The notes beneath the pieces were generated by a model. It saw only the letters and a list, made by a program, of their open reading frames with translations, searched no databases and was not told the DNA's origin. From Cohaesibacter sp. ES.047 (GTDB taxonomy: Bacteria > Pseudomonadota > Alphaproteobacteria > Rhizobiales > Cohaesibacteraceae): a stretch of DNA of 64,000 bases. The stretch is from NCBI RefSeq assembly GCF_900215505.1, contig NZ_LT907844.1:868001-932000 (forward strand), in the 5' to 3' direction. The position numbers and the translations under genes were made by a program. Below, piece by piece: positions 8,897-18,017 of the stretch (its first letter is position 1; every line of letters begins with the position of its first letter).

Positions 8897-9883
8897 ATGA
8901 ATTTCTTCCGTACCGCGTTGCTGCTGGCTGGCATGACTGGATTGTTCATGGCCATCGGCTATTTGCTCGGTGGCTCGGGGGGCATGATAATCGCCTTCGT
9001 TGTTGCCCTTGGCATGAATGTCTTCAGCTATTGGAACTCCGACAAGATGGTCTTGCGCATGCATAATGCGCAGGAAGTCGATGCCCGCTCTGCACCGGAA
9101 TATTATGAGATCGTGCAGAAGCTTGCGGCTGAGGCTCAACTTCCCATGCCGAAGGTCTATGTGATCAATTCCGAGCAGCCCAATGCCTTTGCGACGGGGC
9201 GTAATCCGCAAAATGCGGCAGTGGCCGCTTCGACCGGCCTGCTCAATCGCCTCACCTATGAAGAGGTGGCCGGGGTGATGGCCCATGAGCTGGCGCACAT
9301 CAAGAATTACGACATTCTCACCATGACGGTCACGGCGACGCTCGCCGGTGCCGTATCGATGCTGGCGAACTTTGCCCTGTTCTTTGGTGGTGGGCGGGAT
9401 CGCGAAGGTGGCGGGCTTGGCATTATCGGTACGATTGCCCTGATGATTCTGGCGCCTCTGGCTGCTTCCGTCGTGCAGATGGCCATCAGCCGGACGCGGG
9501 AGTATGAGGCGGACAAGGTGGGCGCACAGATTTGTGGCCAGCCGATCTGGCTTGCTTCGGCGCTTGCTAAAATCGCCAATGCGGCGGGCCGGACTGTCAA
9601 TGTCACCGCCGAGCAGAACCCCGCCACCGCGCATATGTTCATCATCAACCCGCTCAGTGGGCAGAAGATGGACAATCTCTTCTCGACCCATCCGGATACC
9701 CAGAACCGTATCGATGCGCTGCAGGTGCTTCAGGCGGAATGGTATGGCGGCGATGGCCCGCTTAAGGTCAGTGACGGGGGCACGCTTGGCACCAATCAGC
9801 GCCGTCAGCAAGTAGAGGACGATGGCCCGTGGGGTTCCACGCCCTCTGGTAACCGGGACGAGCCGGAAGGGCCTTGGGGGTAA
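8897..9883 (+). CDS. htpX: Membrane zinc metalloprotease HtpX
   Basis: A 328-residue inner-membrane M48 protease that cleaves damaged or unassembled membrane proteins. Two hydrophobic segments open the protein (about residues 5-40), then [11 protein letters not shown] carries the HExxH zinc site, two further hydrophobic stretches follow (about residues 145-205), and [12 protein letters not shown] supplies the third zinc ligand. The C-terminal tail is Gly/Pro-rich ([11 protein letters not shown]). Start at 8897 gives the family N-terminus [10 protein letters not shown] with AAGGG close upstream; the longer in-frame reading adds charged residues of no match. It lies divergent to the DUF1674 gene. 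Confidence 0.95.
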   Translation: MNFFRTALLLAGMTGLFMAIGYLLGGSGGMIIAFVVALGMNVFSYWNSDKMVLRMHNAQEVDARSAPEYYEIVQKLAAEAQLPMPKVYVINSEQPNAFATGRNPQNAAVAASTGLLNRLTYEEVAGVMAHELAHIKNYDILTMTVTATLAGAVSMLANFALFFGGGRDREGGGLGIIGTIALMILAPLAASVVQMAISRTREYEADKVGAQICGQPIWLASALAKIANAAGRTVNVTAEQNPATAHMFIINPLSGQKMDNLFSTHPDTQNRIDALQVLQAEWYGGDGPLKVSDGGTLGTNQRRQQVEDDGPWGSTPSGNRDEPEGPWG

Positions 9884-10149
9884 ACCCGGTCAGGTACCTT
9901 TTTCCAGTGATCTTGCAAAAGCCCGCACCTCTTGCCCCTTCCATCCTTGGCAATTCCATCAGGGGTTTTCGCTCGCCCTCTTGCAGCCGGGTTTTTCTTG
10001 GTTTTTGACAATTCTCCCCAAGGGATTTTCCTCTTGCTGTTTCCTCACCGGAGCTGGTTTGCTATCCCGCTGCATCACTCCCGCAAAATCATGCCGCCCG
10101 GAGCAACCATGCTCCTGAACGGAGCGGCATGGAAAATAAGGAAATCAGC

Positions 10150-10494
10150 ATGTTTATGATCTGGAGAGGCTGGGGCATCCTGCTCCCGCTGGGCGTCTTT
10201 TTGGGCGCGTTTATCGGTATGCTTGTGGCGACCTCTGTGCTGGGGCCGCAGAGCAACGCACTCATGCCAGCCATCGTCACCATCTTCGGTACAGTTGGTG
10301 CCTATGTCGTCATGCGCCTGTTGGCACGAACCGACAAGGGTCGAGTCGTGATTGACAAGGAAAGCGGCGAGGAGGTCCTCCTCAAGCGCGGTGACAACTT
10401 CTTCTTTATACCGCTGCGCTTCTGGTTCTACCTGATGTGCGTTCTTTCGGTCATTTCGCTTGTCATCGGGGTGTCCGCCGTCTTTGCTGGCTGA
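10150..10494 (+). CDS. Small integral membrane protein, function unknown
   Basis: About 114 residues with three or four predicted membrane segments: two at the start (WGILLPLGVFLGAFIGMLVA and the PAIVTIFGTVGAYVVMRLL region), a short cytoplasmic-looking loop rich in charge (ARTDKGRVVIDKESGEEVLL), then a C-terminal FWFYLMCVLSVISLVIGV helix. I recognise no named family. The start at 10150 is preferred because AAGGA lies 8 bases before it; an in-frame ATG at 10129 also has a GGAG and would add seven residues. The gene sits alone between htpX and the DUF6122-like gene. Confidence 0.65.
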   Translation: MFMIWRGWGILLPLGVFLGAFIGMLVATSVLGPQSNALMPAIVTIFGTVGAYVVMRLLARTDKGRVVIDKESGEEVLLKRGDNFFFIPLRFWFYLMCVLSVISLVIGVSAVFAG

Positions 10495-10500
10495 CAATAG

Positions 10501-10945
<445 letters not shown>

Positions 10946-10947
<2 letters not shown>

Positions 10948-10974
10948 AAAAAGGGACGCGATGCGTCCCTTTTT
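10946..10974. terminator. Bidirectional terminator between the DUF6122-like gene and typA
   Basis: AAAAAGGGACGC pairs with GCGTCCCTTTTT across a 3-base loop. A-rich and T-rich flanks make it usable from both strands. It lies between convergent genes. Confidence 0.92.
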
Positions 10975-10994
10975 GGTTTGTCTTGATTGCTGGC

Positions 10995-12815
10995 TCAGCT
11001 TGCCTTTTTCGACGCGCGCTCGGCTCTCTTGCGATCGTTGGGGTCGAGCAAGATCTTTCTGAGGCGAATGGACTTGGGTGTGACTTCAACCAACTCATCG
11101 TCGGAGATGTAGCTGAGTGCCTCTTCAAGGCTCAGTTTCAGCGGCGTGGTCAGCTTCACGGCATCGTCCTTACCCGAGGAGCGGATGTTGGTCAGCTGCT
11201 TGCCTTTGAGCACGTTGATTTCAAGGTCGTTGCCGCGGGTGTGTTCGCCCACGATCATTCCGGTGTAGACCTTGGCACCCGGAGAAACCATCATCGGGCC
11301 GCGATCTTCGAGCTGCCACAGGGCATAGGCCACCGCTTCGCCATTGCCGTTGGACAGCAGTACGCCGGTGTTGCGCGAGGCAATTTCGCCCTTATGGAGG
11401 GCATAACCGTGGAAGAGACGGTTGAGGATTGCTGTGCCGCGAGTGTCCGAGAGCAGCTCGGACTGATAGCCGATGAGCCCACGGGTCGGAGCATGGAACA
11501 TCAAACGGGTGCGGCCGCCGCCAGAGGGGCGCATTTCGACCATGTCGGCTTTGCGTTCCTGCATCTTCTGCACCACGACGCCCGAATATTCATCGTCCAC
11601 GTCGATGATGACTTCTTCGATCGGCTCAAGCAGCTTGCCGTTCTCGTCTTTTTGCATCACCACCTGCGGGCGGCCGATGCCAAGCTCGAAACCTTCGCGG
11701 CGCATGTTTTCGATGAGGATCGAGAGCAGCAACTCGCCGCGGCCAGAGACGATGAAAGCGTCCGTATCGACAGCTTCCTCGACCTTGAGGGCAACGTTGC
11801 CTTCTGCCTCGGAGAGCAGACGGGCGCGAATGACGCGGCTCTGGACCTTATCGCCTTCGGTGCCGGCGAGCGGGCTGTCGTTGACGCGGAAGGTCATGGA
11901 CAGGGTCGGTGGATCAATCGGCTGGGCCTGAATCGCTTCCGTCACAGATGGAGCACAGATGGTGTCCGCGACGGTTGCCTTCTGCAGGCCAGCAATGGAG
12001 ACGATGTCGCCTGCTTCGCCCACTTCAATCGCCTGACGTTCAAGACCACGGAAGGCAAGCACCTTGGAGATGCGACCATTTTCGATGAGCTTGCCATCAC
12101 GGTCCAGGGCCTTGATGGACATGTTCGGGCGGACTTCGCCAGCGATGACACGACCGGTCAGAATGCGGCCAAGGAAGTTGTCGGCCTGAATGGTTGTGGC
12201 AAGGAGACGGAATTCGCCCTCTTCGACAACCGGGGCTGGCACATGTTTGACGACCAGATCGAACAGGGGCTCCATGTCGGTCTTGGGGCCTTCAGGCTCG
12301 GTGGCCATCCAGCCGTTCTTGGCAGAGCCATAGAGAACGGGGAAATCGAGCTGTTCTTCGTTGGCGTCAAGGTTGGCGAAAAGATCGAAGACTTCGTCGA
12401 GCACTTCGTCGGCACGCTGTTCGGGCTTGTCGATCTTGTTGATCGCGACAATGGGCTTGAGGCCAAGTTTGAGGGCCTTGGAGACCACGAACTTGGTCTG
12501 GGGCATCGGCCCTTCAGCTGCGTCGACCAGTACGATCACGCCATCAACCATGTGCAGGATACGCTCCACCTCGCCGCCAAAGTCGGCGTGGCCCGGGGTG
12601 TCCACAATGTTGATGCGGGTGCCGTTGTGCTCAAGGGATGTAACCTTGGCCAAGATGGTGATACCGCGCTCGCGCTCGATATCGTTGGAATCCATCATTC
12701 TTTCTTCGGTCTGCTGGTTCTCCCGGAACAGTCCGGAAGCCTTGAGCAATTCATCGATCAGGGTCGTTTTGCCGTGGTCAACATGGGCAATGATCGCAAT
12801 GTTGCGCAAATTCAT
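10995..12815 (-). CDS. typA: Ribosome-associated GTPase TypA/BipA
   Basis: A 606-residue translational GTPase of the EF-G/LepA superfamily that acts in 50S subunit assembly and stress adaptation. GTPase motifs are clear: AHVDHGKTTL (G1), the RGITILAK switch, DTPGHADFGGEVER (G3) and NKIDKP (G4). Domains II, III and V follow, and a lysine/arginine-rich C-terminal domain ends in RKRAERASKKAS. The ATG at 12815 gives the typical MNLRNIAIIAHVDHGKT start; 15 upstream in-frame residues are not family-like. It is convergent with the DUF6122-like gene and shares its terminator. Confidence 0.97.
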   Translation of the reverse strand: MNLRNIAIIAHVDHGKTTLIDELLKASGLFRENQQTEERMMDSNDIERERGITILAKVTSLEHNGTRINIVDTPGHADFGGEVERILHMVDGVIVLVDAAEGPMPQTKFVVSKALKLGLKPIVAINKIDKPEQRADEVLDEVFDLFANLDANEEQLDFPVLYGSAKNGWMATEPEGPKTDMEPLFDLVVKHVPAPVVEEGEFRLLATTIQADNFLGRILTGRVIAGEVRPNMSIKALDRDGKLIENGRISKVLAFRGLERQAIEVGEAGDIVSIAGLQKATVADTICAPSVTEAIQAQPIDPPTLSMTFRVNDSPLAGTEGDKVQSRVIRARLLSEAEGNVALKVEEAVDTDAFIVSGRGELLLSILIENMRREGFELGIGRPQVVMQKDENGKLLEPIEEVIIDVDDEYSGVVVQKMQERKADMVEMRPSGGGRTRLMFHAPTRGLIGYQSELLSDTRGTAILNRLFHGYALHKGEIASRNTGVLLSNGNGEAVAYALWQLEDRGPMMVSPGAKVYTGMIVGEHTRGNDLEINVLKGKQLTNIRSSGKDDAVKLTTPLKLSLEEALSYISDDELVEVTPKSIRLRKILLDPNDRKRAERASKKAS

Positions 12816-13094
12816 GTGTTTGTCTCTTGTCTGTGCGGGCGCCACAATAGGCAGCGACAACCGATCCGGTCAGGACCGGACAGCCGCAATGGCCCGTGTC
12901 ATGCTAGGGAGTTGGCGAAAGCTCTATACGAATTTTGTCGGCTTGAAAAGCCTTGTTTCGCGCCGCTTCGGCCCCTTTGCCGTCCAATTCAAGTCTTGGT
13001 TAGCTGACTACAGGGGTCCTGTGACATTGGAATGAAGGAGGATAGGCCAATCTTCAGGCTGAATTATCAGAGCATTTGGAGGTGGTTTATACCC

Positions 13095-13610
13095 TTAAGG
13101 CCAGGGTTCGGGCGCCGTTCTGTAGCCCACATAGAGCGGATGGCGCGGATGCCCCTCCTTGCTCAGGCCCAGATGATGCAGCACATGGCTCTCGGAGAGA
13201 AGAAGGGACTTGATAGCAAGCCCTAGACCCAAATGGGCGCCATGAGTGCCCCAAGCGCATAAAATCCTGTCGGCCCAACGACTTGCTTGAAGAATCTGGG
13301 AGAGGTTGTCCGGACCGATGGGGTCCTTGGCGCGCTTGAGGTCGCGCGGATCGGTCGCCCGGTAGGCAAACAGATTGCAGGCGCGAAAAGAGCCGTACCC
13401 AAGGGTGCGGGCGCGTCGTTCGCAGCGCTCAATGGTGGGGTCGTTTTTCAGCTCTGTTGCGGTCGATGGATTGAGCATGATGTAGAGAAGCTTTGGCGCG
13501 CCGTCATTCCATGTCCGCTCGAGGGCATAGCGGTAGGTCTCGCAGGGCGAATAGATCGCAAAGGATTTACCCTCAGCGGTAAAGTTTTCCCTGACTATCA
13601 GCTTGTTCAT
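13095..13610 (-). CDS. DUF1643 domain protein
   Basis: A 171-residue soluble protein fitting the DUF1643 family: YRYALERTW near residue 26, LLYIMLNPSTAT at about residues 41-52, NDPTIERCERRARTLGYG, then RACNLFAYRATDP and a late WGTHGA. The function of the family is unknown; the conserved NPSTA and WG motifs suggest a nucleotide- or nucleic-acid-binding fold, which is inference. It lies downstream of argG on the same strand, separated by the argG terminator, and 280 bp upstream of typA. Confidence 0.85.
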   Translation of the reverse strand: MNKLIVRENFTAEGKSFAIYSPCETYRYALERTWNDGAPKLLYIMLNPSTATELKNDPTIERCERRARTLGYGSFRACNLFAYRATDPRDLKRAKDPIGPDNLSQILQASRWADRILCAWGTHGAHLGLGLAIKSLLLSESHVLHHLGLSKEGHPRHPLYVGYRTAPEPWP

Positions 13611-13656
13611 GGCTCATTCACGGCTCAAAACGGTTTGTTGTCGCGTTTTCGATAAG

Positions 13657-13682
13657 AAAAGGCGGAGCCAAAGCCCCGCCTC
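13657..13682 (-). terminator. Terminator of argG
   Basis: Read on the minus strand, GGCGGGGC pairs with GCTCCGCC (one mismatch) around a 3-base loop, followed by TTTTC. It is 42 bp beyond the argG stop. Confidence 0.8.
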
Positions 13683-13723
13683 ATAGTCTGTCTTTAGCGT
13701 CTTGCAGCAGACCAATCGGTTGC

Positions 13724-14953
13724 TCAGCCTTTGGCTTTGCGGTTGCGGTAGCCGATGGTGCGAAGGCGCAGGCCCTGCAGCTCGATGAAGCCAGCGGCGT
13801 CGTTGTGATCGTAATCGATCGCGCCTTCTTCAAAGGTGACAAGGTCTTCGGAATAGAGGCTGTATTTGCTGTCGCGGGCGATGACGTCGGTGTTGCCCTT
13901 GTAGAGCTTCAGTTTGACAGTGCCGGTGACATATTCCTGTGACTTGTCGATCAATGCCTGCAGCATTTCGCGCTCGGGGCTGTACCAGAAGCCGTTGTAG
14001 ATCAACTCGGCATAGCGCGGCATGATGCTGTCCTTGAGGTGGGCGGAGCCGCCATCAAGGGTGACCGATTCGATGCCGCGGTGGGCTGCGAGGAGAATCG
14101 TGCCGCCCGGCGTTTCATAGATGCCGCGGGATTTCATGCCGACAAAGCGGTTCTCGACCAGATCAAGACGACCGATGCCGTTGTCATGGCCCAGCTCGTT
14201 GAGCTTGGTCAGGATTTCCGCCGGGGTCATCTTGACGCCATCAATGGAGACCGCATCGCCTTTTTCAAAGCCGACCTCGATGATGGTGGCCTTGTCCGGG
14301 GCGTCTTCCGGGCTGAGGGTGCGCGAGTAGACATATTCCTCGGCAGGCACAGCCGGGTCTTCCAGCACGCGGCCTTCAGAGGAGGTATGCAGCAGGTTGG
14401 CATCGACCGAGAAGGGCGCTTCGCCGCGCTTGTCCTTGGTGATGGGGATCTGGTTCTGCTCGGCGAACTCCAAGAGCTTGGTCCGGGACGTCAGATCCCA
14501 TTCGCGCCACGGGGCGATGACCTTGATGTCCGGGTTCAGCGCACGGGCTGCCAGCTCGAAACGAACCTGATCGTTGCCTTTGCCGGTTGCGCCATGGGCG
14601 ACGGCATCGGCGCCGGTTTCCTTGGCGATCTCGACGAGACGCTTGGAAATCAGTGGGCGGGCAATCGAGGTGCCAAGCAGGTAGACGCCTTCATAAAGTG
14701 CGTTGGCGCGGAACATCGGGAAGACGAAATCGCGGACGAATTCTTCGCGGACATCTTCAATATAGATGTCCTTGATGCCCATCATTTCGGCCTTCTTGCG
14801 CGCCGGTTCCAGCTCTTCTCCCTGACCGAGGTCGGCGGTGAAGGTCACCACTTCGCAGTTATATTCGGTCTGGAGCCATTTGAGGATGATGGACGTATCG
14901 AGGCCCCCGGAATAGGCCAGCACGACCTTTTTGATATCGCCTTTTTTAGACAT
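13724..14953 (-). CDS. argG: Argininosuccinate synthase
   Basis: A 409-residue cytoplasmic enzyme that joins citrulline and aspartate with ATP, the penultimate step of arginine synthesis. The PP-loop pyrophosphatase motif [10 protein letters not shown] sits at residues 13-22, [14 protein letters not shown] follows near residue 119, and the length is the family norm. The ATG at 14953 has AGGTG upstream. Two small inverted repeats lie in its 5' leader, GGACGCC/GGCGTCC (14978-15001) and GAGAGA/TCTCTC near 15012-15030. argC, another arginine gene, is 28 kb away, so the pathway is dispersed. Confidence 0.97.
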   Translation of the reverse strand: MSKKGDIKKVVLAYSGGLDTSIILKWLQTEYNCEVVTFTADLGQGEELEPARKKAEMMGIKDIYIEDVREEFVRDFVFPMFRANALYEGVYLLGTSIARPLISKRLVEIAKETGADAVAHGATGKGNDQVRFELAARALNPDIKVIAPWREWDLTSRTKLLEFAEQNQIPITKDKRGEAPFSVDANLLHTSSEGRVLEDPAVPAEEYVYSRTLSPEDAPDKATIIEVGFEKGDAVSIDGVKMTPAEILTKLNELGHDNGIGRLDLVENRFVGMKSRGIYETPGGTILLAAHRGIESVTLDGGSAHLKDSIMPRYAELIYNGFWYSPEREMLQALIDKSQEYVTGTVKLKLYKGNTDVIARDSKYSLYSEDLVTFEEGAIDYDHNDAAGFIELQGLRLRTIGYRNRKAKG

Positions 14954-15108
14954 GCGATTTCACCTGATCAGCTTGAGGGACGCCGTGATCGCCGGGCGTC
15001 CGGAAGGGTGGAGAGAGAGTGTTTTCTCTCGATGTATCTGGCGGCACTATAGGCGGTCTTATATCCTGTGCAAGAGGGATTTGCGGTAAATCCTGCTGCA
15101 AACAGGCA

Positions 15109-16008
15109 TCAATCCTCTTCTCTTTTCTCGTTTTGGTCTGGATTGCGTCTGGATGCGAGTGCATTGCGGATGTCGGTGAGCTCGCCTTCAAAGAAGCCCC
15201 AGATGGCCTTGAAGCTATCCTTAAGGCCCTTTGCGAGATCTGAGAGAGCCGGTTGCAGATGGTGACGCAGTGACGCGCCCCATCTGTCCCAAAGCATTTC
15301 AAGGTGCGCATTGTCGATATAAAGCGGGCTGTGCTTGCGCAGGAAAACCGACAGAAGTGCCATCGTCCAGGCTGTGATCGCCCACGACAGGAGAATGTCC
15401 GAGAGATAATGGCCGCCAAAGATGATGCGGTTGAAGGAAATGGCGATGACGAAGGCGGCAAGGATCCAGAAAGAGACCTTGCGCCAACCCAGAGGGACAA
15501 GCAGCAAGAGGCCGAGCATCCAGAAGGACATGGCGCCTTCACCGGAAACGAAGCTGCAATTGTTCTGGCAATTTCCAGCCACGACCCAGACCTCGGAATA
15601 GGGCCATGCGCCGCCGAACAGATCGGTCTGGACCGGACGGGCGCGGCCCCAACCGGCCTTGAGCAAGCCGTTGACGATGAGACCCGGTCCGATGCCCGCA
15701 ACTGCGATCAGATAGAGGACGGGCTTGAGGGAGAAGAGCTTTTTGAGGTCGGGCCAGAACAGGCGCGCGAGCACGAACAGTACCAAGAGAATGATGATGA
15801 TTCGAGAGGAGGCGATTCCCAGACGGCGCAGGCGATAGGGAAAATATAGACTTTTCAGCCAGAAGCCGTCGGCTGCATCATGAAACAGGCTCGTGACCCA
15901 GATGTCGAGTTCCGGGGCGATCAGAAAGGGAATCGTGATGAGGGCGGTGAGCAGGGTCGCAAGATAGATCGGGCGCTGACGAGCTTGTTTCGTTATGGCG
16001 TCGAGCAT
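15109..16008 (-). CDS. PAP2-family membrane phosphatase
   Basis: About 299 residues with five or six membrane segments, of the PAP2 superfamily that removes phosphate from lipids such as lipid A, phosphatidylglycerol phosphate or undecaprenyl pyrophosphate. Motif C1 is KAGWGRARP, C2 is NCSFVSGEGAM and C3 is FNRIIFGGHYLSD with the nucleophile histidine. In C2 the usual PSGH histidine is replaced by Glu. A polar C-terminal tail of about 70 residues ends in charged residues (RRNPDQNEKREED). The ATG at 16008 is preceded by GAGGAAG; the alternative at 16038 has no ribosome site. The substrate cannot be read from sequence; an LpxE-like role is possible. Confidence 0.85.
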   Translation of the reverse strand: MLDAITKQARQRPIYLATLLTALITIPFLIAPELDIWVTSLFHDAADGFWLKSLYFPYRLRRLGIASSRIIIILLVLFVLARLFWPDLKKLFSLKPVLYLIAVAGIGPGLIVNGLLKAGWGRARPVQTDLFGGAWPYSEVWVVAGNCQNNCSFVSGEGAMSFWMLGLLLLVPLGWRKVSFWILAAFVIAISFNRIIFGGHYLSDILLSWAITAWTMALLSVFLRKHSPLYIDNAHLEMLWDRWGASLRHHLQPALSDLAKGLKDSFKAIWGFFEGELTDIRNALASRRNPDQNEKREED

Positions 16009-16133
16009 TCGCGGTGGTCTTCCTCTGACATGTCGCATCTGGCCATGAGAGCCATCGGGTTGAAGGCGGTCGTAGCTGATTTTTGCACCAAAGGGAAGCG
16101 GGCAATCGGATCAGGGAAAGCGAAAAAGGATAT

Positions 16134-16162
16134 GAAAAAGGCGGGGTGATCAGCCCCGCCTT
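16134..16162 (-). terminator. Terminator of the 48-residue gene
   Basis: AAGGCGGGGCTGATCACCCCGCCTT on the minus strand forms a stem of about nine pairs and is followed by TTTTC. It lies just past the small gene ending at 16184 and before the PAP2 gene. Confidence 0.8.
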
Positions 16163-16183
16163 GTTGTCTTCATTGTGATTGGC

Positions 16184-16330
16184 TCATTGGCCTTTGAGCA
16201 GACCGATGGCTTTCAGCCATGGCAGAAATGGTTGCCATTCGGCGGATTCAAGGGGATCTGCAAAGGCGTCTTTTCTGGTTCCTTCGGTTTTTTTGCTGTT
16301 CCATAGCAGCAGAGCTTCACTGGTTGGCAT
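16184..16330 (-). CDS. Small hypothetical protein, 48 residues
   Basis: An unrecognised small ORF supported by context, not homology. An excellent AGGAG lies 7 bases before the ATG at 16330 and a strong terminator follows 20 bp after its stop. The peptide starts MPTSEALLLWNSKK and ends LPWLKAIGLLKGQ; it is soluble, with several Trp and a possible amphipathic C-terminal helix. It is divergent from the LysR-type regulator across 294 bp, so it could be that regulator's target. A longer in-frame start at 16372 lacks a ribosome site. Confidence 0.55.
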   Translation of the reverse strand: MPTSEALLLWNSKKTEGTRKDAFADPLESAEWQPFLPWLKAIGLLKGQ

Positions 16331-16624
16331 GCGCTTTCTCCTATCCTGTTTAGGCACATAGAGGCCGCTCACCCGGTTGGTTGAACGGGTGTTGTCCTGA
16401 TCGATTGCAAAAGTTCATCATTGGCTCGCTGCGATTTTGGCAGGGAACCTTGGAATGGGCGGGGTTTATCTATCCAGAGAATGGGTCGGCGTCGATGCGG
16501 TCTCTGTGCCGTCATCATCCGCGTCTTCATGCAATCTAGCACTTGTCCCAATGATGCTGTAGAGGATGGATTGAAAGATATTTTTCATTGGTGTGCGTTG
16601 AAAAAAGCGCGTTTGGTAACGAAT

Positions 16625-17494
16625 ATGCCGGTTATGGAAGCAAGTTGGGATGATCTGAAACTGTTTTTGATTGTTGCCGAGGGCGGAGGCCTGTCGGCGG
16701 CATCCGTGCGCACGGGCATTTCCGCTCCGACCATCGGGCGGCGGATGTTGACGCTTGAGCGGACGATGAACCGGATTCTGTTTGAGCGCAGCAGGCGCGG
16801 TTATGTGCTCGCTGCGGACGGGATATGCCTGCTTGAGCGTGTGCGTGAGATGTCTAAGATTTCCGGACAGATCACCGATTGGCATAGCGGTGCCTTTGCC
16901 GATCCCTTCGTCGGTATCGCCGGGGATTCGTGGTTGGCGATGTTTCTGGCGCAAAACAACAAGGTCTTGTCATTCGGTCCAGGGGATCTCCGCTTTTGTT
17001 GTTTTGATGCGCAGGACGGCCTCAGCATGATCAACCGCGACAGCGACATTGCGATCCTGAGCAATCCGCCGCAAACAGGCAATTTCGCCGTGCGCCCTTC
17101 GGTTTGCGCGGCCTATGCGGTCTATCAGTCACCCGATCTTGGCTGGGATGAGGATCGACCGTGGGTCTCATTGGGGAAAGAAGAAGCCCATTTCCCGCCC
17201 GAGCGCTGGGTATTTGAGCATTATGATCTGGGGATCTATGGCTGGACCAACAGCCCGCATGTGCTGCTTCAGATGATCCGCGCCGGTCAGGGTCGCAGTG
17301 TGCTTCCCTGTTTTCTCGGCGACGCGGCGCCCGATCTGGTGCGGGCGAGCGATGTGATCGAAGACCTGACGGTCAGGCTTCATCTCGTGGTCAATGATGA
17401 TGACCGCCACCGGACCGAGATCCGCACCATGCTGGACCGGATCTCAACGCTTCTTTCTGACAATACGAAGTTGTTTGCTGGCGAGGCCGAGTAA
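16625..17494 (+). CDS. LysR-type transcriptional regulator
   Basis: About 289 residues. The N-terminal winged helix reads DDLKLFLIVAEGGGLSAAS, then SAPTIGRRMLTLERTM for the recognition helix and linker helix start, and FERSRRGYVLAADG for the wing, which is the LysR pattern. The remainder should be the effector-binding domain but carries no motif that names a ligand. The start is uncertain: MPVMEASW at 16625 or the second Met nine bases later; neither has a strong ribosome site. The frame stays open upstream to 16421 with Cys/Arg-rich residues that look non-coding. It is divergent from the 48-residue gene. Confidence 0.8.
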   Translation: MPVMEASWDDLKLFLIVAEGGGLSAASVRTGISAPTIGRRMLTLERTMNRILFERSRRGYVLAADGICLLERVREMSKISGQITDWHSGAFADPFVGIAGDSWLAMFLAQNNKVLSFGPGDLRFCCFDAQDGLSMINRDSDIAILSNPPQTGNFAVRPSVCAAYAVYQSPDLGWDEDRPWVSLGKEEAHFPPERWVFEHYDLGIYGWTNSPHVLLQMIRAGQGRSVLPCFLGDAAPDLVRASDVIEDLTVRLHLVVNDDDRHRTEIRTMLDRISTLLSDNTKLFAGEAE

Positions 17495-17519
17495 GGCCAG
17501 CTAGGGCAGGCGCTTTCGG

Positions 17520-17972
17520 CTAAAGGCTTTTGGGCTTGTTGTCGAGTGTGCGTTTGACAATGCCGGCTCCACGGCCTGCGATGATCCAATAGACAAGACC
17601 GCCGACAAGACCCGAGGCAAGGGCGCGGATATCAAGGCCGATGGCAATCTGGTCCATCGGTTCACCGGGGGCGCGGGTTGCCAGCATGGCGATACCAAGG
17701 CCACAGATGAGATAGAGCCAGAGACTGCGCAGGGAGAAGATCTCGGCGATGATGAGCCCCAGAATGGTGGGGTAGAAGACCGCCGAGCCAAAGATGCTCG
17801 CCAGAGCGATGCCTGAGAAGACCGTGAAGACATTCTCAAGAACCGGATCTCCGACCGTGGTCGGCTCCATCGACAGAACTGCGAAACTGAGGAAAAGGCT
17901 GGCTGCCAGAATGGCAAAGGCCAAACCCACCGGCACCATGATGAGACGGGCGAGAATTCGGGACAGGCTCAC
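17520..17972 (-). CDS. Hypothetical integral membrane protein
   Basis: A 150-residue protein with four likely membrane helices (approximately residues 10-33, 48-72, 80-98 and 112-132). The short cytoplasmic tail is basic (AGRGAGIVKRTLDNKPKSL). It starts with GTG at 17972, seven bases after GGAG. I do not recognise a named family. It ends 26 bp from the convergent LysR-type gene and follows rlmN by 45 bp on the same strand, so co-transcription with rlmN is likely. Confidence 0.7.
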   Translation of the reverse strand: MSLSRILARLIMVPVGLAFAILAASLFLSFAVLSMEPTTVGDPVLENVFTVFSGIALASIFGSAVFYPTILGLIIAEIFSLRSLWLYLICGLGIAMLATRAPGEPMDQIAIGLDIRALASGLVGGLVYWIIAGRGAGIVKRTLDNKPKSL

Positions 17973-18017
17973 TTTATACTCCGTAAAGGCGAGGGGATCG
18001 GGCAGGCTTCTTGCACC

